Of a stretch of 64,000 nt of DNA, positions 43,819-51,186 are shown one piece after another. This DNA comes from Bacteroidales bacterium (GTDB lineage: Bacteria > Bacteroidota > Bacteroidia > Bacteroidales > Muribaculaceae). Every line of letters starts with the position of its first letter. The first letter of the stretch is position 1. The notes under the pieces are model-generated. The model was given only the letters and a program-made list of their open reading frames with translations. It ran no database searches and was not told where the DNA came from. Location: assembly GCA_030524805.1 (NCBI GenBank), contig JAUNFY010000001.1, forward strand, positions 1-64,000, given 5' to 3'. The translations under genes were made by a program, and so were the position numbers.

Positions 43819-44640
43819 ATGATTGAAATCAAAAATCTCAGCTACCGCTATGTCGGCAGCAAGCACAATGCAATCTCCAATCTTGACATGGATATCTCGT
43901 CCGGCAAGATTGTAGGATTGCTTGGTGCCAACGGTTCGGGAAAGAGTACTTTGCTCTATCTCATATCCGGCCTGTTGAAACCTGCTTCGGGCGAAGTCTC
44001 GGTTCTTGGCCAGTGTCCTTGGAACAGGACTCCGGAGTTCCTTCAAAACATTTTCATTGTCCCGGAAGAAATCGACCTCCCTGCCATCCCGCTCTCCTCT
44101 TATGTGGAGGCATACGCTCCATTCTATCCCAATTTCTCGGAGGCTACGATGGAAAAGGCCCTCTCCCACTTCAATCTTTCTTTCGACATTCATCTCGCCT
44201 CGCTCTCGATGGGGCAGAAGAAAAAGGCCTTTCTCGCTTTCGCACTTGCCTGCCACACTCCGGTGCTTCTCATGGACGAACCAACCAACGGTCTCGACAT
44301 TCCCGGCAAAAGTGAATTCCGACGTGTTGTGGTCGACACTATGGACGACGACCGCGTCATAGTAATCTCCACGCATCAGGTGCGCGACCTCGAGCAACTG
44401 CTCGACCACGTATTGATAATGAATAAAGACGGACTGCTTCTCAATCAGTCGATAGCCCGGATTCAAGATCAGTATTATTTCGGCCTTTCATCCACTCATC
44501 CGGCCGAGACGCTCCTTTGGGAAGAACCGGTGATGGGCGGTTTCGCATATATGAAGGCCCGTTCCGAAGGTGATGAGGAGTCGGAGGTCAATCTCGAAAG
44601 CCTCTTCAATTATATTTACTTTAATTCCAACAAAAAATGA
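43819..44640 (+). CDS. ABC transporter ATP-binding protein
   Basis: 273 residues from the start chosen here (MIEIKNLSYRY). Walker A GANGSGKST is near 36-44, signature LSMGQKKKAFLAFA and Walker B LLMDEPTNGLD. The LSMGQK signature and the partner permease type resemble the YtrB/BcrA-like exporters controlled by YtrA-type GntR regulators. An earlier in-frame ATG at 43792 would add nine unrelated residues and lies only 4 bases after the operator. Overlaps the permease gene by 4 bases. Confidence 0.9.
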   Translation: MIEIKNLSYRYVGSKHNAISNLDMDISSGKIVGLLGANGSGKSTLLYLISGLLKPASGEVSVLGQCPWNRTPEFLQNIFIVPEEIDLPAIPLSSYVEAYAPFYPNFSEATMEKALSHFNLSFDIHLASLSMGQKKKAFLAFALACHTPVLLMDEPTNGLDIPGKSEFRRVVVDTMDDDRVIVISTHQVRDLEQLLDHVLIMNKDGLLLNQSIARIQDQYYFGLSSTHPAETLLWEEPVMGGFAYMKARSEGDEESEVNLESLFNYIYFNSNKK

Positions 44641-45491
44641 ATCATACAAGCACTGCCTTTTCAGTCAACCGCTTCAGTCGGCTGCTGGCGGCCGACTGGA
44701 AAATCAACCGCGGGCAATATATCAGAATCTCAGCCGCAGGCGTCGGATGCTATCTTGCGGTGGCTATATTGGTATCGGTTTTCGCAATCCAAGCGTTAAA
44801 CAATAAAATGAATGCGATGGTTGCCATCGACAGTCTTTCTTTTATGAAAGTCGAGTATATGGGCTACTACACTCTGGCATCGTTCTTCATCACTTGCCTT
44901 GGACTGACAATTCTGGGCTCGATGACTTTTATCAGCATGAACAGCCGGGCGGGTAGAATCTCCACAATAATGCTCCCTGCTTCCATGACCGAGAAATTTC
45001 TGTTGCGCTTCCTTGTATATTGCATAGGAGGAGTCGTGCTTCTCAACGTGGGATTTTTAATTGGCGAACTTACGGCTTGCATTTTGTTTGCCGGTATTGA
45101 TTTATTTGAAATATTCCCGGCTCACATGTTTGATTCTCCCGGAATCACGGCTGGCATTGTCGGTAAGGCAATATTGATCATCACGTTGCCTATGTTGCTT
45201 GGAAATGCCATATATAGTCTTGGCAGTGCACTGTGGCCCAAGACTTCGTGGGTGAAGACCTGGGTTGTGCTCCAGATATTATGGCTGCTATTCGCTTTCA
45301 CCGGAGCCTTCGGATTGTTTAATATCATTTTTGATTTCTTCAAATTGATTGTGATGGACATACGTGGGAATGAAGACGTGCTTTTCTGGTGCTATATAGC
45401 GCTGTTTATCGCTTTGATTGCCGGATGCTGGCTGATAGCATGGAATAGATTCCGTAATACCCAGATTGTGCAACGTTTCATGAAAAAGTAA
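44637..45491 (+). CDS. ABC transporter permease (ABC-2-like)
   Basis: 284-residue membrane protein with about six hydrophobic helices and no recognisable soluble domain. The N-terminus is soluble (RLLAADWKINRGQY), typical of ABC-2-like permeases. Its ATG overlaps the ATPase stop codon, so the two form one transporter. The substrate is unknown; related systems export antimicrobial peptides or respond to envelope stress. The GntR gene follows 8 bases later. Confidence 0.82.
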   Translation: MNHTSTAFSVNRFSRLLAADWKINRGQYIRISAAGVGCYLAVAILVSVFAIQALNNKMNAMVAIDSLSFMKVEYMGYYTLASFFITCLGLTILGSMTFISMNSRAGRISTIMLPASMTEKFLLRFLVYCIGGVVLLNVGFLIGELTACILFAGIDLFEIFPAHMFDSPGITAGIVGKAILIITLPMLLGNAIYSLGSALWPKTSWVKTWVVLQILWLLFAFTGAFGLFNIIFDFFKLIVMDIRGNEDVLFWCYIALFIALIAGCWLIAWNRFRNTQIVQRFMKK

Positions 45492-45499
45492 TTCTCTCG

Positions 45500-45883
45500 A
45501 TGACAGAATCAGACAATAGACCTATATATATACGGCTCGCCGACCGCATCTGCGACATGATCCTTACTCATGAGTATCATGCAATGGATAAGATTCCAAG
45601 CATTCGCGACTATGCTGTGGCGCAGCAGGTGAATCCGGCCACGGCAGCCCGTGCATTCGAGATGCTGGAGCGGCACGGCATCATCTTCAATAAGCGGGGA
45701 CTCGGTTCCTATATCTCTCCCGATGCCGAAGACATAATCAAGCGCATCAGGATTGAAGCCCTGTGGGGCAACGAAAGCAAACTGTTTTTCCAGCGTTTGG
45801 CCATACTGGGTGTCACCCCCGACCAACTGAAGGAAATGTTCGCGCGTTTTCTTGAAAATCAAGACAGTAACGCTTCTTGCTGA
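45500..45883 (+). CDS. GntR-family regulator, YtrA subfamily
   Basis: 127 residues with an N-terminal winged helix (about 8-75: YIRLADRICDMILTHEYHAMD, PSIRDYAVAQQVNPATAARAFEMLE, HGIIFNKRGLGSYI) and a short C-terminal helical region of about 45 residues with no ligand-binding domain. That size defines the YtrA group, whose members repress the ABC transporter operon they belong to. Here the gene is last in the operon, and an inverted repeat overlaps the operon's transcription start. Confidence 0.92.
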   Translation: MTESDNRPIYIRLADRICDMILTHEYHAMDKIPSIRDYAVAQQVNPATAARAFEMLERHGIIFNKRGLGSYISPDAEDIIKRIRIEALWGNESKLFFQRLAILGVTPDQLKEMFARFLENQDSNASC

Positions 45884-45916
45884 GCACCTATTTCATTGAA
45901 AGCGAAGCATTGCAGA

Positions 45917-45957
45917 GGGCGGCGGTTTTTCCGTCGCCCACCTGCTCATTTTGAGCA
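45917..45957 (+). terminator. Two weak hairpins after the GntR gene
   Basis: GGGCGGCGG (45917-45925) pairs with CCGTCGCCC (45931-45939) with one mismatch, and TGCTCA-TTT-TGAGCA follows at 45943-45957. No clean T-tract. Confidence 0.45.
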
Positions 45958-46001
45958 ATAATGAGGCAATGCGATTTTTTTGACAAATAAAAGCGAAAAA
46001 A

Positions 46002-46033
46002 TTTGCAAGTAATAAAAATAATTAGTAACTTTG
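46002..46033 (+). promoter_or_regulatory. Promoter of tRNA-Ala
   Basis: TTTG (46002-46005), 20-base spacer, TAACTTTG (46026-46033). Perfect boxes; the tRNA starts 28 bases downstream. Confidence 0.82.
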
Positions 46034-46061
46034 CATCCGCAATCCGAAAGGAAAACCAACC

Positions 46062-46135
46062 GGGGCATTAGCTCATCTGGCTAGAGCGTTTGACTGGCAG
46101 TCAAGAGGTGACGAGTTCGAGTCTCGTATGCTCCA
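46062..46135 (+). tRNA. tRNA-Ala (anticodon GGC)
   Basis: Full cloverleaf: acceptor GGGGCAT/ATGCTCC with the G3-U70 wobble pair that marks alanine tRNAs, D stem GCTC/GAGC, anticodon stem TTTGA/TCAAG around loop CTGGCAG (anticodon 46096-46098), and T arm with GTTCGAGTC. Discriminator A at 46135. The 3' CCA is not fully encoded. Reads GCC (and probably GCU) alanine codons. Confidence 0.95.
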
Positions 46136-46161
46136 CAAAATTAATCAGATTCAATTAATAA

Positions 46162-46217
46162 AAATAAATCAGATTCAGTTTATTTGTTACTACAAAAACT
46201 GAATCTGATTTATTTTT
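46162..46217 (+). terminator. Terminator of tRNA-Ala
   Basis: A perfect 20-bp stem, 46162-46181 with 46196-46215, AT-rich, around a 14-base loop and followed by T residues. An extra copy of AATCAGATTCA from the left arm lies just upstream at 46143-46153. Confidence 0.85.
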
Positions 46218-46243
46218 TAATAGGCTGATGCCTGATGTTTTTT

Positions 46244-46263
46244 GTCGCTTTGGTTGAAGCGAC
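46244..46263 (+). promoter_or_regulatory. Hairpin upstream of the LolC/E-like gene
   Basis: GTCGCTT-TGGTTG-AAGCGAC, a perfect 7-bp stem. It ends 6 bases before the ATG at 46270 and 48 bases before the GTG start. Could be a regulator site or leader structure; nothing more can be said. Confidence 0.35.
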
Positions 46264-46311
46264 GTTATAATGAGGTGTTGGTGTCTTTTCCGCTACAAAT
46301 GTGCATATAAT

Positions 46312-47550
46312 GTGAATTATCCCCTGTATCTTGGCCGGCGCCTCGCACTCGGTGGCGACGGCAGAAAATCAAGCCCGGGCGTAAAAGTGGCTGTGGCAGC
46401 TGTAGCGCTCTCGGTGGCCGTGATGACTGCTTCCATTGCCATCACTCTCGGATTCAAACGGGAGATTACCGAAAAAGTCGTCGGCTTCACCTCTCATATA
46501 ATAATGACTGTTGATCCGCAGCCCGGCGACGACAACCTTCTCACCCTGACCCCTACCCTTAAGAATTTGATTGCAGCCGATCCGGGTGTGGCCGATTTCT
46601 CACTCCAGACTTCCCTGCCCGCGATTCTGAAGACGCCCGAAGATTTCAAGGGTGTCATACTCAAGAATCTCGACGACAACGCCACCCGCGACTTCATAAA
46701 GTCGAACCTGATTGCCGGCAGCATGCCCGACTATTCGGTAGACTCCACTAAATTAGACGTGGTGCTGTCGCGCACGGCAGTCGATCAACTTGGTCTTCAG
46801 CAGGGCGACAAGGTGGATTGCTTCTTCATCAACGACGATGTCAAGGTGCGTCGTCTAAAGATTGCCGGCGTCTACGATTCGCATTTTGATGCGTACGACA
46901 ATCTGATGATATATGGCAGCCGACAACTTTCGGCGATATTCAGCGGATTTAAGGATAATCAGGGCACAAGCCTGCTTATCACCACCAATGATTTCAATCG
47001 GCTTGATGAAACCACCTCCCGTCTGAAGTCTACTTTAGACAAGGCTTGCGCCGAAGGACTCATCTACCGCACCTACAGCCTCGAAAACGCACACGTGGGA
47101 GGTGCCAACTATTTCCATTGGCTGGCGATGCTCGATACAAACGTAGCGGTGGTGTTGGCGCTCATGATGATAGTGGGGTGTGTCACCCTCATAAGCGGAA
47201 TGCTCACCATCATTCTCGACAAGAAAAAGTTCATTGGCCTCATGAAGGCGCTCGGAGCCCCTTCCGGCAAGCTGCGCATGGTGTTTGTATATCTCGCCAT
47301 GAGGGTGGCTATAATAGGTATGATTGCCGGCAATATCCTGATCTTGCTCCTGCTTTGGCTTCAGGACAGATACCATCTGATAAGTCTCGACGCATCGAGC
47401 TATTATATAGATTTTGTGCCGGTGCAGCTCGACTGGTGCGCTTTCGCTCTGCTCAACGCGGGTGTGCTTCTTATCGTGTATCTCTCCCTTCTTCTGCCCA
47501 GCCGCATCATCGCCGGCATCACTCCGGCCGATACCATCGCGTCGGAATGA
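46312..47550 (+). CDS. LolC/LolE-like ABC permease (FtsX family)
   Basis: Inner-membrane permease of about 412 residues with one N-terminal helix (about 27-45), a large periplasmic domain and three C-terminal helices, the layout of LolC/E in lipoprotein release. Marks are PLYLGRRLAL at the start, SPGVKVAVAAVALSVAVM, and GMLTIILDKKKFIGLMKALGA near the C-terminus. The GTG at 46312 gives the usual family start (NYPLYLGRR); an ATG at 46270 would add 14 residues that include three Cys and do not look conserved. The cognate ATPase is not adjacent. Confidence 0.85.
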   Translation: MNYPLYLGRRLALGGDGRKSSPGVKVAVAAVALSVAVMTASIAITLGFKREITEKVVGFTSHIIMTVDPQPGDDNLLTLTPTLKNLIAADPGVADFSLQTSLPAILKTPEDFKGVILKNLDDNATRDFIKSNLIAGSMPDYSVDSTKLDVVLSRTAVDQLGLQQGDKVDCFFINDDVKVRRLKIAGVYDSHFDAYDNLMIYGSRQLSAIFSGFKDNQGTSLLITTNDFNRLDETTSRLKSTLDKACAEGLIYRTYSLENAHVGGANYFHWLAMLDTNVAVVLALMMIVGCVTLISGMLTIILDKKKFIGLMKALGAPSGKLRMVFVYLAMRVAIIGMIAGNILILLLLWLQDRYHLISLDASSYYIDFVPVQLDWCAFALLNAGVLLIVYLSLLLPSRIIAGITPADTIASE

Positions 47551-47617
47551 CATTCAATTGCTTTTCCTGTAGAGCAACAAGTTCTGCAAAGCAACGTGTG
47601 TAAAATAAAAGAATGAA

Positions 47618-48838
47618 ATGAAAGAAATGGCTAATGAAGTGACCGACGGCGACAAGCCCTTGGAAATACTATGGAATTCGCAGTATAAGAAAGTAATGCT
47701 GTGCAATTTTCTGCTCTTCTTCGCTTTTTATCTCCTCACCCCTCTCCTTCCTATCTATCTCGACGAGGCCTTCCATGCCGATAAGGATATGATAGGCCTG
47801 GTTTTGTCGGGCTATGTGGTGGCAACTCTCGTGGTGCGCCCCTTCAGCGGCTTTGTGGTCGACACCTTCGATCGCAAGACGGTGCTGATGCTTTGTTTCT
47901 TCTTCTTTTTCATCTGTTTTGCCGGATATCTTGGTGCCGCCTCACTGTTGATGTTCGCAATTGTCCGCACCATGCATGGCATTCCGTTCGGCTCAACAAC
48001 CGTAGCCAACAGCACGGTGGCCATAGATGTGCTCCCCTCTTCGCGACGCAGCGAGGGCATAGGCTACTACGGCCTGAGCAATAATCTGGCAATGGCCATA
48101 GCCCCGAGTGCCGGAATCTACATCTATCATGCCACCAACAATTTCTCTCTCCTGTTCTGGCTCTCGCTTCTTCTTGCATTCATAGGATTTCTCTGCAGCA
48201 TGTCGGTAAAACTTCCCAAACGGGAACCAGTGGTAGGAAAACCTAAGATGAGCCTCGATCATTTTTTTCTCACCAGAGGATGGCTGCTGGCTGTTAACAT
48301 CTGCTTTTTCGGGGTTTGCTGGGGCGTGATGAGCAATTATGTGGCCCTGTACGGTCAGCAGGAACTCGGCATTACCGACGGCACCGGCATTTTCTTCATG
48401 ATTCTCTCAGCCGGCCTTTTCACATCGCGGTTGTTTGGTGCCAAAAGTCTCAGGCAAGGAAAGATGACCCGCAATGCCGCAGCCGGGACCTTGATATCAC
48501 TTGCAGGCTACTCGCTGTTTGCATTTGTGGCCGCTCCATGGAGTTTCTATCTGTCGGCCCTCCTCATCGGTCTCGGCAACGGACAGATGTATCCCGCCTT
48601 CCTCAACATGTTCATTAAGGTAGCGCGCCACGACCAGCGTGGCACGGCCAACTCCTCCATCCTCATTTCATGGGATCTCGGCATGGGTTTCGGCATCCTT
48701 CTTGGTGGCGTCATTGCCGAGAATGCAGGGTTTGTATCGGCATTTCATTTCGTGGCGCTGATGCAGGCTATAGGGGTTGTGGTTTTCCTTTTCCGTACTC
48801 GTCGTTTCTACGAACTCCGCCGCCTTGATGAAAATTAA
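47618..48838 (+). CDS. MFS transporter
   Basis: 406-residue, twelve-helix major facilitator. The conserved loop between helices 2 and 3 is RPFSGFVVDTFDRKTVL, and helix 4-5 has HGIPFGSTTVANSTVAIDVLPSSRRSEGIGYYGL, typical of the drug/metabolite exporter branch. Substrate unknown. A start at 47627 (MANEVTDG) is equally possible. It is 67 bases after the LolC/E-like permease and may share its transcript. Confidence 0.87.
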   Translation: MKEMANEVTDGDKPLEILWNSQYKKVMLCNFLLFFAFYLLTPLLPIYLDEAFHADKDMIGLVLSGYVVATLVVRPFSGFVVDTFDRKTVLMLCFFFFFICFAGYLGAASLLMFAIVRTMHGIPFGSTTVANSTVAIDVLPSSRRSEGIGYYGLSNNLAMAIAPSAGIYIYHATNNFSLLFWLSLLLAFIGFLCSMSVKLPKREPVVGKPKMSLDHFFLTRGWLLAVNICFFGVCWGVMSNYVALYGQQELGITDGTGIFFMILSAGLFTSRLFGAKSLRQGKMTRNAAAGTLISLAGYSLFAFVAAPWSFYLSALLIGLGNGQMYPAFLNMFIKVARHDQRGTANSSILISWDLGMGFGILLGGVIAENAGFVSAFHFVALMQAIGVVVFLFRTRRFYELRRLDEN

Positions 48839-48946
48839 CATGCAACCGAAGGAAATGTGTTTAACAACATATAAAATCGTTAATCTTTTCTAATGTATAT
48901 GCGTTTTATGATTATAAAAATCAAAGAACCTTAATACTGATTTGCT

Positions 48947-49771
48947 ATGAAACACTTTTTTCAACTCTCGTCAAGAGTGGCTGCAGCCTTGATAGCCGTT
49001 TCCGCGGTTTCCTTCTCATTTGCTCAAGACCAGGCTACTGAAAAGATAAAAGACCACCGTACAGATCCGGAACTCTTCTTCCTGCAGGAAGGCGATGTTC
49101 CCAACAGTCTTTTTCTTCTTCCGCCGCCTCCGGATGGAATGTCGATCACATTCCTCAACGACCAGGCCCGCTACAGCTGGGGCAAAAGCATGCGCAACAC
49201 TGCCCGCGGAGACACGGCGGTGACCGACGCCCGTGTATCAGGCGATGGCGTACCCAAAGCGTTTTCCGAAGCTTTTGGTGTGGAGATCAACAAGACTGAC
49301 ACGCCTGAGATCTACACCTTGATAGTGGGTATGCGCGAGGATGCCGGCGATTTGGGCACGCGTGAGGCTAAAAACTACTACAACCGCACCCGTCCGTTTG
49401 CTTATTATGAGGAGATGACATGCAATCCTGAGCAGCAGGAGGAGCTCTCATCAAACGGCTCCTACCCTTCCGGCCACACTTCCATCGGATGGGCCACGGC
49501 TCTTGTGCTTGCCGAAATCAATCCGGAGCGGCAGAATGAAATCCTTAAGCGTGGCTACGACATGGGTGAAAGCCGTGTCATCTGCGGCTATCATTTCCAG
49601 AGCGATGTCGATGCCGGACGTCTCACGGGCGCCATGACTGTGGCTCGTCTGCATGCCGACCCTGCTTTCCAGGATCAGTTGCAGAAAGCAAAGAAAGAAT
49701 TCAAAAAACTTAAGAAAGAAGGAAAAGTGGCAAAGGGTACTCCCGTCCCCACTCCCACTACTTCCGATTGA
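48947..49771 (+). CDS. phoN: Class A non-specific acid phosphatase (PAP2 fold)
   Basis: Periplasmic phosphomonoesterase. A signal peptide (about 1-26) is followed by the three PAP2 motifs: KNYYNRTRP (K-x6-RP), YPSGHTS (PSGH) and SRVICGYHFQSDVDAG (SR-x5-H-x3-D). GDVPNSLFLLPPPPD near the N-terminus is the class A mark. The extra C-terminal tail of about 30 residues is lysine-rich and ends in Thr/Pro repeats. The neighbouring porin gene, 120 bases downstream, suggests joint phosphate or nucleotide uptake; that is inference. Confidence 0.92.
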   Translation: MKHFFQLSSRVAAALIAVSAVSFSFAQDQATEKIKDHRTDPELFFLQEGDVPNSLFLLPPPPDGMSITFLNDQARYSWGKSMRNTARGDTAVTDARVSGDGVPKAFSEAFGVEINKTDTPEIYTLIVGMREDAGDLGTREAKNYYNRTRPFAYYEEMTCNPEQQEELSSNGSYPSGHTSIGWATALVLAEINPERQNEILKRGYDMGESRVICGYHFQSDVDAGRLTGAMTVARLHADPAFQDQLQKAKKEFKKLKKEGKVAKGTPVPTPTTSD

Positions 49772-49891
49772 TTGCCATAAGGAGGGGGCGCCCTTCCGTG
49801 CGTCCCCTCGCTGTCTCCTCCCTCTTTTCTCCACCTCCTCCATCTCCCCTCCGCTATACTCAACCTATCCTTAATCTAAAACCGCATTACT

Positions 49892-51061
49892 ATGAAAACT
49901 CTGCATATTCTCCTTTCCGCGCTCTTACTGGGCTCATCGATGACGGTGATGGCTCAGGACGAGGCTCCTAAGTTCACGATAAAACCTACCGGTCGTATCC
50001 TTATGGATGCCGCGGCTTACATAGGTGGCAATGACGATGCCGAAGCAGCCGGCGACACTAAGTTTGTAAATGGTGTGGGAATTCCGGATGTCCGTCTGGG
50101 AGCCAAGGCATCCTACGGCAAATGGAAGGCCAAGATCGACATTGGTTTCAGCTATGGTAAAGTAGGACTGAAAGATACCTATTTTGAATATGATTTCAAT
50201 TCTTCCAATTTCCTCCGTGGTGGTTACTTCGTACCTCAATGGGGCTTGAACTCCGAAACGAGCAGTTCGATGAAACCATCTTATGAAGAACCGACAGCCA
50301 ACGAGTTCTTCAATGCCAATCCTCGTCTGCTCGCCCTTATGTGGCAATATGACAAGGGGCAGTTCCTGGCCGGCACCTCAATATTTGCCGAGGCGGCTGC
50401 CATGACTGAAAACGCAGTGCAGATGGGAAAGCAGGCATGGGGTGCTCAGACCCGCCTCGTATGGCGTCCGCGTCATGCCGATGGTGATGTAGTCCAGACC
50501 GGTATCTCCCTCAACTATACTTCGCCCAATTCCGACGACCATGATGGTTTTGCATATACTGCCAACTTCCCTTCGAGAGTATCGAAAATCAAGGAGTTGT
50601 CGGCCACTGTGGAAGAAGCGAGGGGCTCTTTCAAACTGTCTCCTGAATTGCTCTTCATCAAAAACCGCATTGCTCTCGAATCGCAATATTACTATATGAA
50701 CATCGCGCGCAAAAACGGTCTGCCGAGCTATCATGCACATGGCGTCTACGGTATGTTCCGCGCATTGCTCATCGGCGATAAATATTGCTATAATCATGCA
50801 GATGGCGGCGTGGCGACTCCCAAGAAGGGTTCGCTGGAATTTGTGGCGGGCTACAGCTATGTGGATGCTTCCGACCACAAGGCGGGCGTAATTGGTGGCA
50901 TAGCCAACGATGTCAACTTCACATTCAACTACTATATCAACAACTGGATGATTGCACGTCTGCGTTATTCCTACACCAATGTCCACGACCGTCAGGTAGA
51001 GAATATGCTCCCGAAGCGACATGTCAACACTCTTGAAGCCCGCCTCCAGATCATCTTCTGA
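49892..51061 (+). CDS. Outer-membrane porin (OprO/OprP-like)
   Basis: 389 residues with signal peptide MKTLHILLSALLLGSSMTVMA and alternating aromatic/polar beta strands to the end, terminating in LEARLQIIF with a C-terminal Phe, as expected for an outer-membrane barrel. Blocks such as KWKAKIDIGFSYGKVGLKDTYFEY and NFLRGGYFVPQWGLNSE match phosphate-selective porin O/P-like proteins. Lies after phoN and ends at a terminator, so a phosphate-uptake role is plausible but not shown. Confidence 0.82.
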   Translation: MKTLHILLSALLLGSSMTVMAQDEAPKFTIKPTGRILMDAAAYIGGNDDAEAAGDTKFVNGVGIPDVRLGAKASYGKWKAKIDIGFSYGKVGLKDTYFEYDFNSSNFLRGGYFVPQWGLNSETSSSMKPSYEEPTANEFFNANPRLLALMWQYDKGQFLAGTSIFAEAAAMTENAVQMGKQAWGAQTRLVWRPRHADGDVVQTGISLNYTSPNSDDHDGFAYTANFPSRVSKIKELSATVEEARGSFKLSPELLFIKNRIALESQYYYMNIARKNGLPSYHAHGVYGMFRALLIGDKYCYNHADGGVATPKKGSLEFVAGYSYVDASDHKAGVIGGIANDVNFTFNYYINNWMIARLRYSYTNVHDRQVENMLPKRHVNTLEARLQIIF

Positions 51062-51114
51062 CCTCTTACCGAATATATCCCAACCCCAAGATACCCTACA
51101 GAGTATTAAGTTGA

Positions 51115-51167
51115 CCATGCCATGCCTCGCCGGCGTTTGCCGCCAATGAAGCATGGCATGGATTTTT
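51115..51167. terminator. Terminator after the porin gene
   Basis: CCATGCCATGC (51115-51125) pairs perfectly with GCATGGCATGG (51151-51161), followed by ATTTTTATT. It separates the porin from the convergent barrel gene. Confidence 0.85.
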
Positions 51168-51186
51168 ATTGTTGCAGTCCGAGTAC

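Noticed and set aside
46062..46217. Integration site at the tRNA-Ala 3' end
   Set aside because: No integrase gene and no repeat of the tRNA 3' end nearby; the repeats found belong to the terminator stem.
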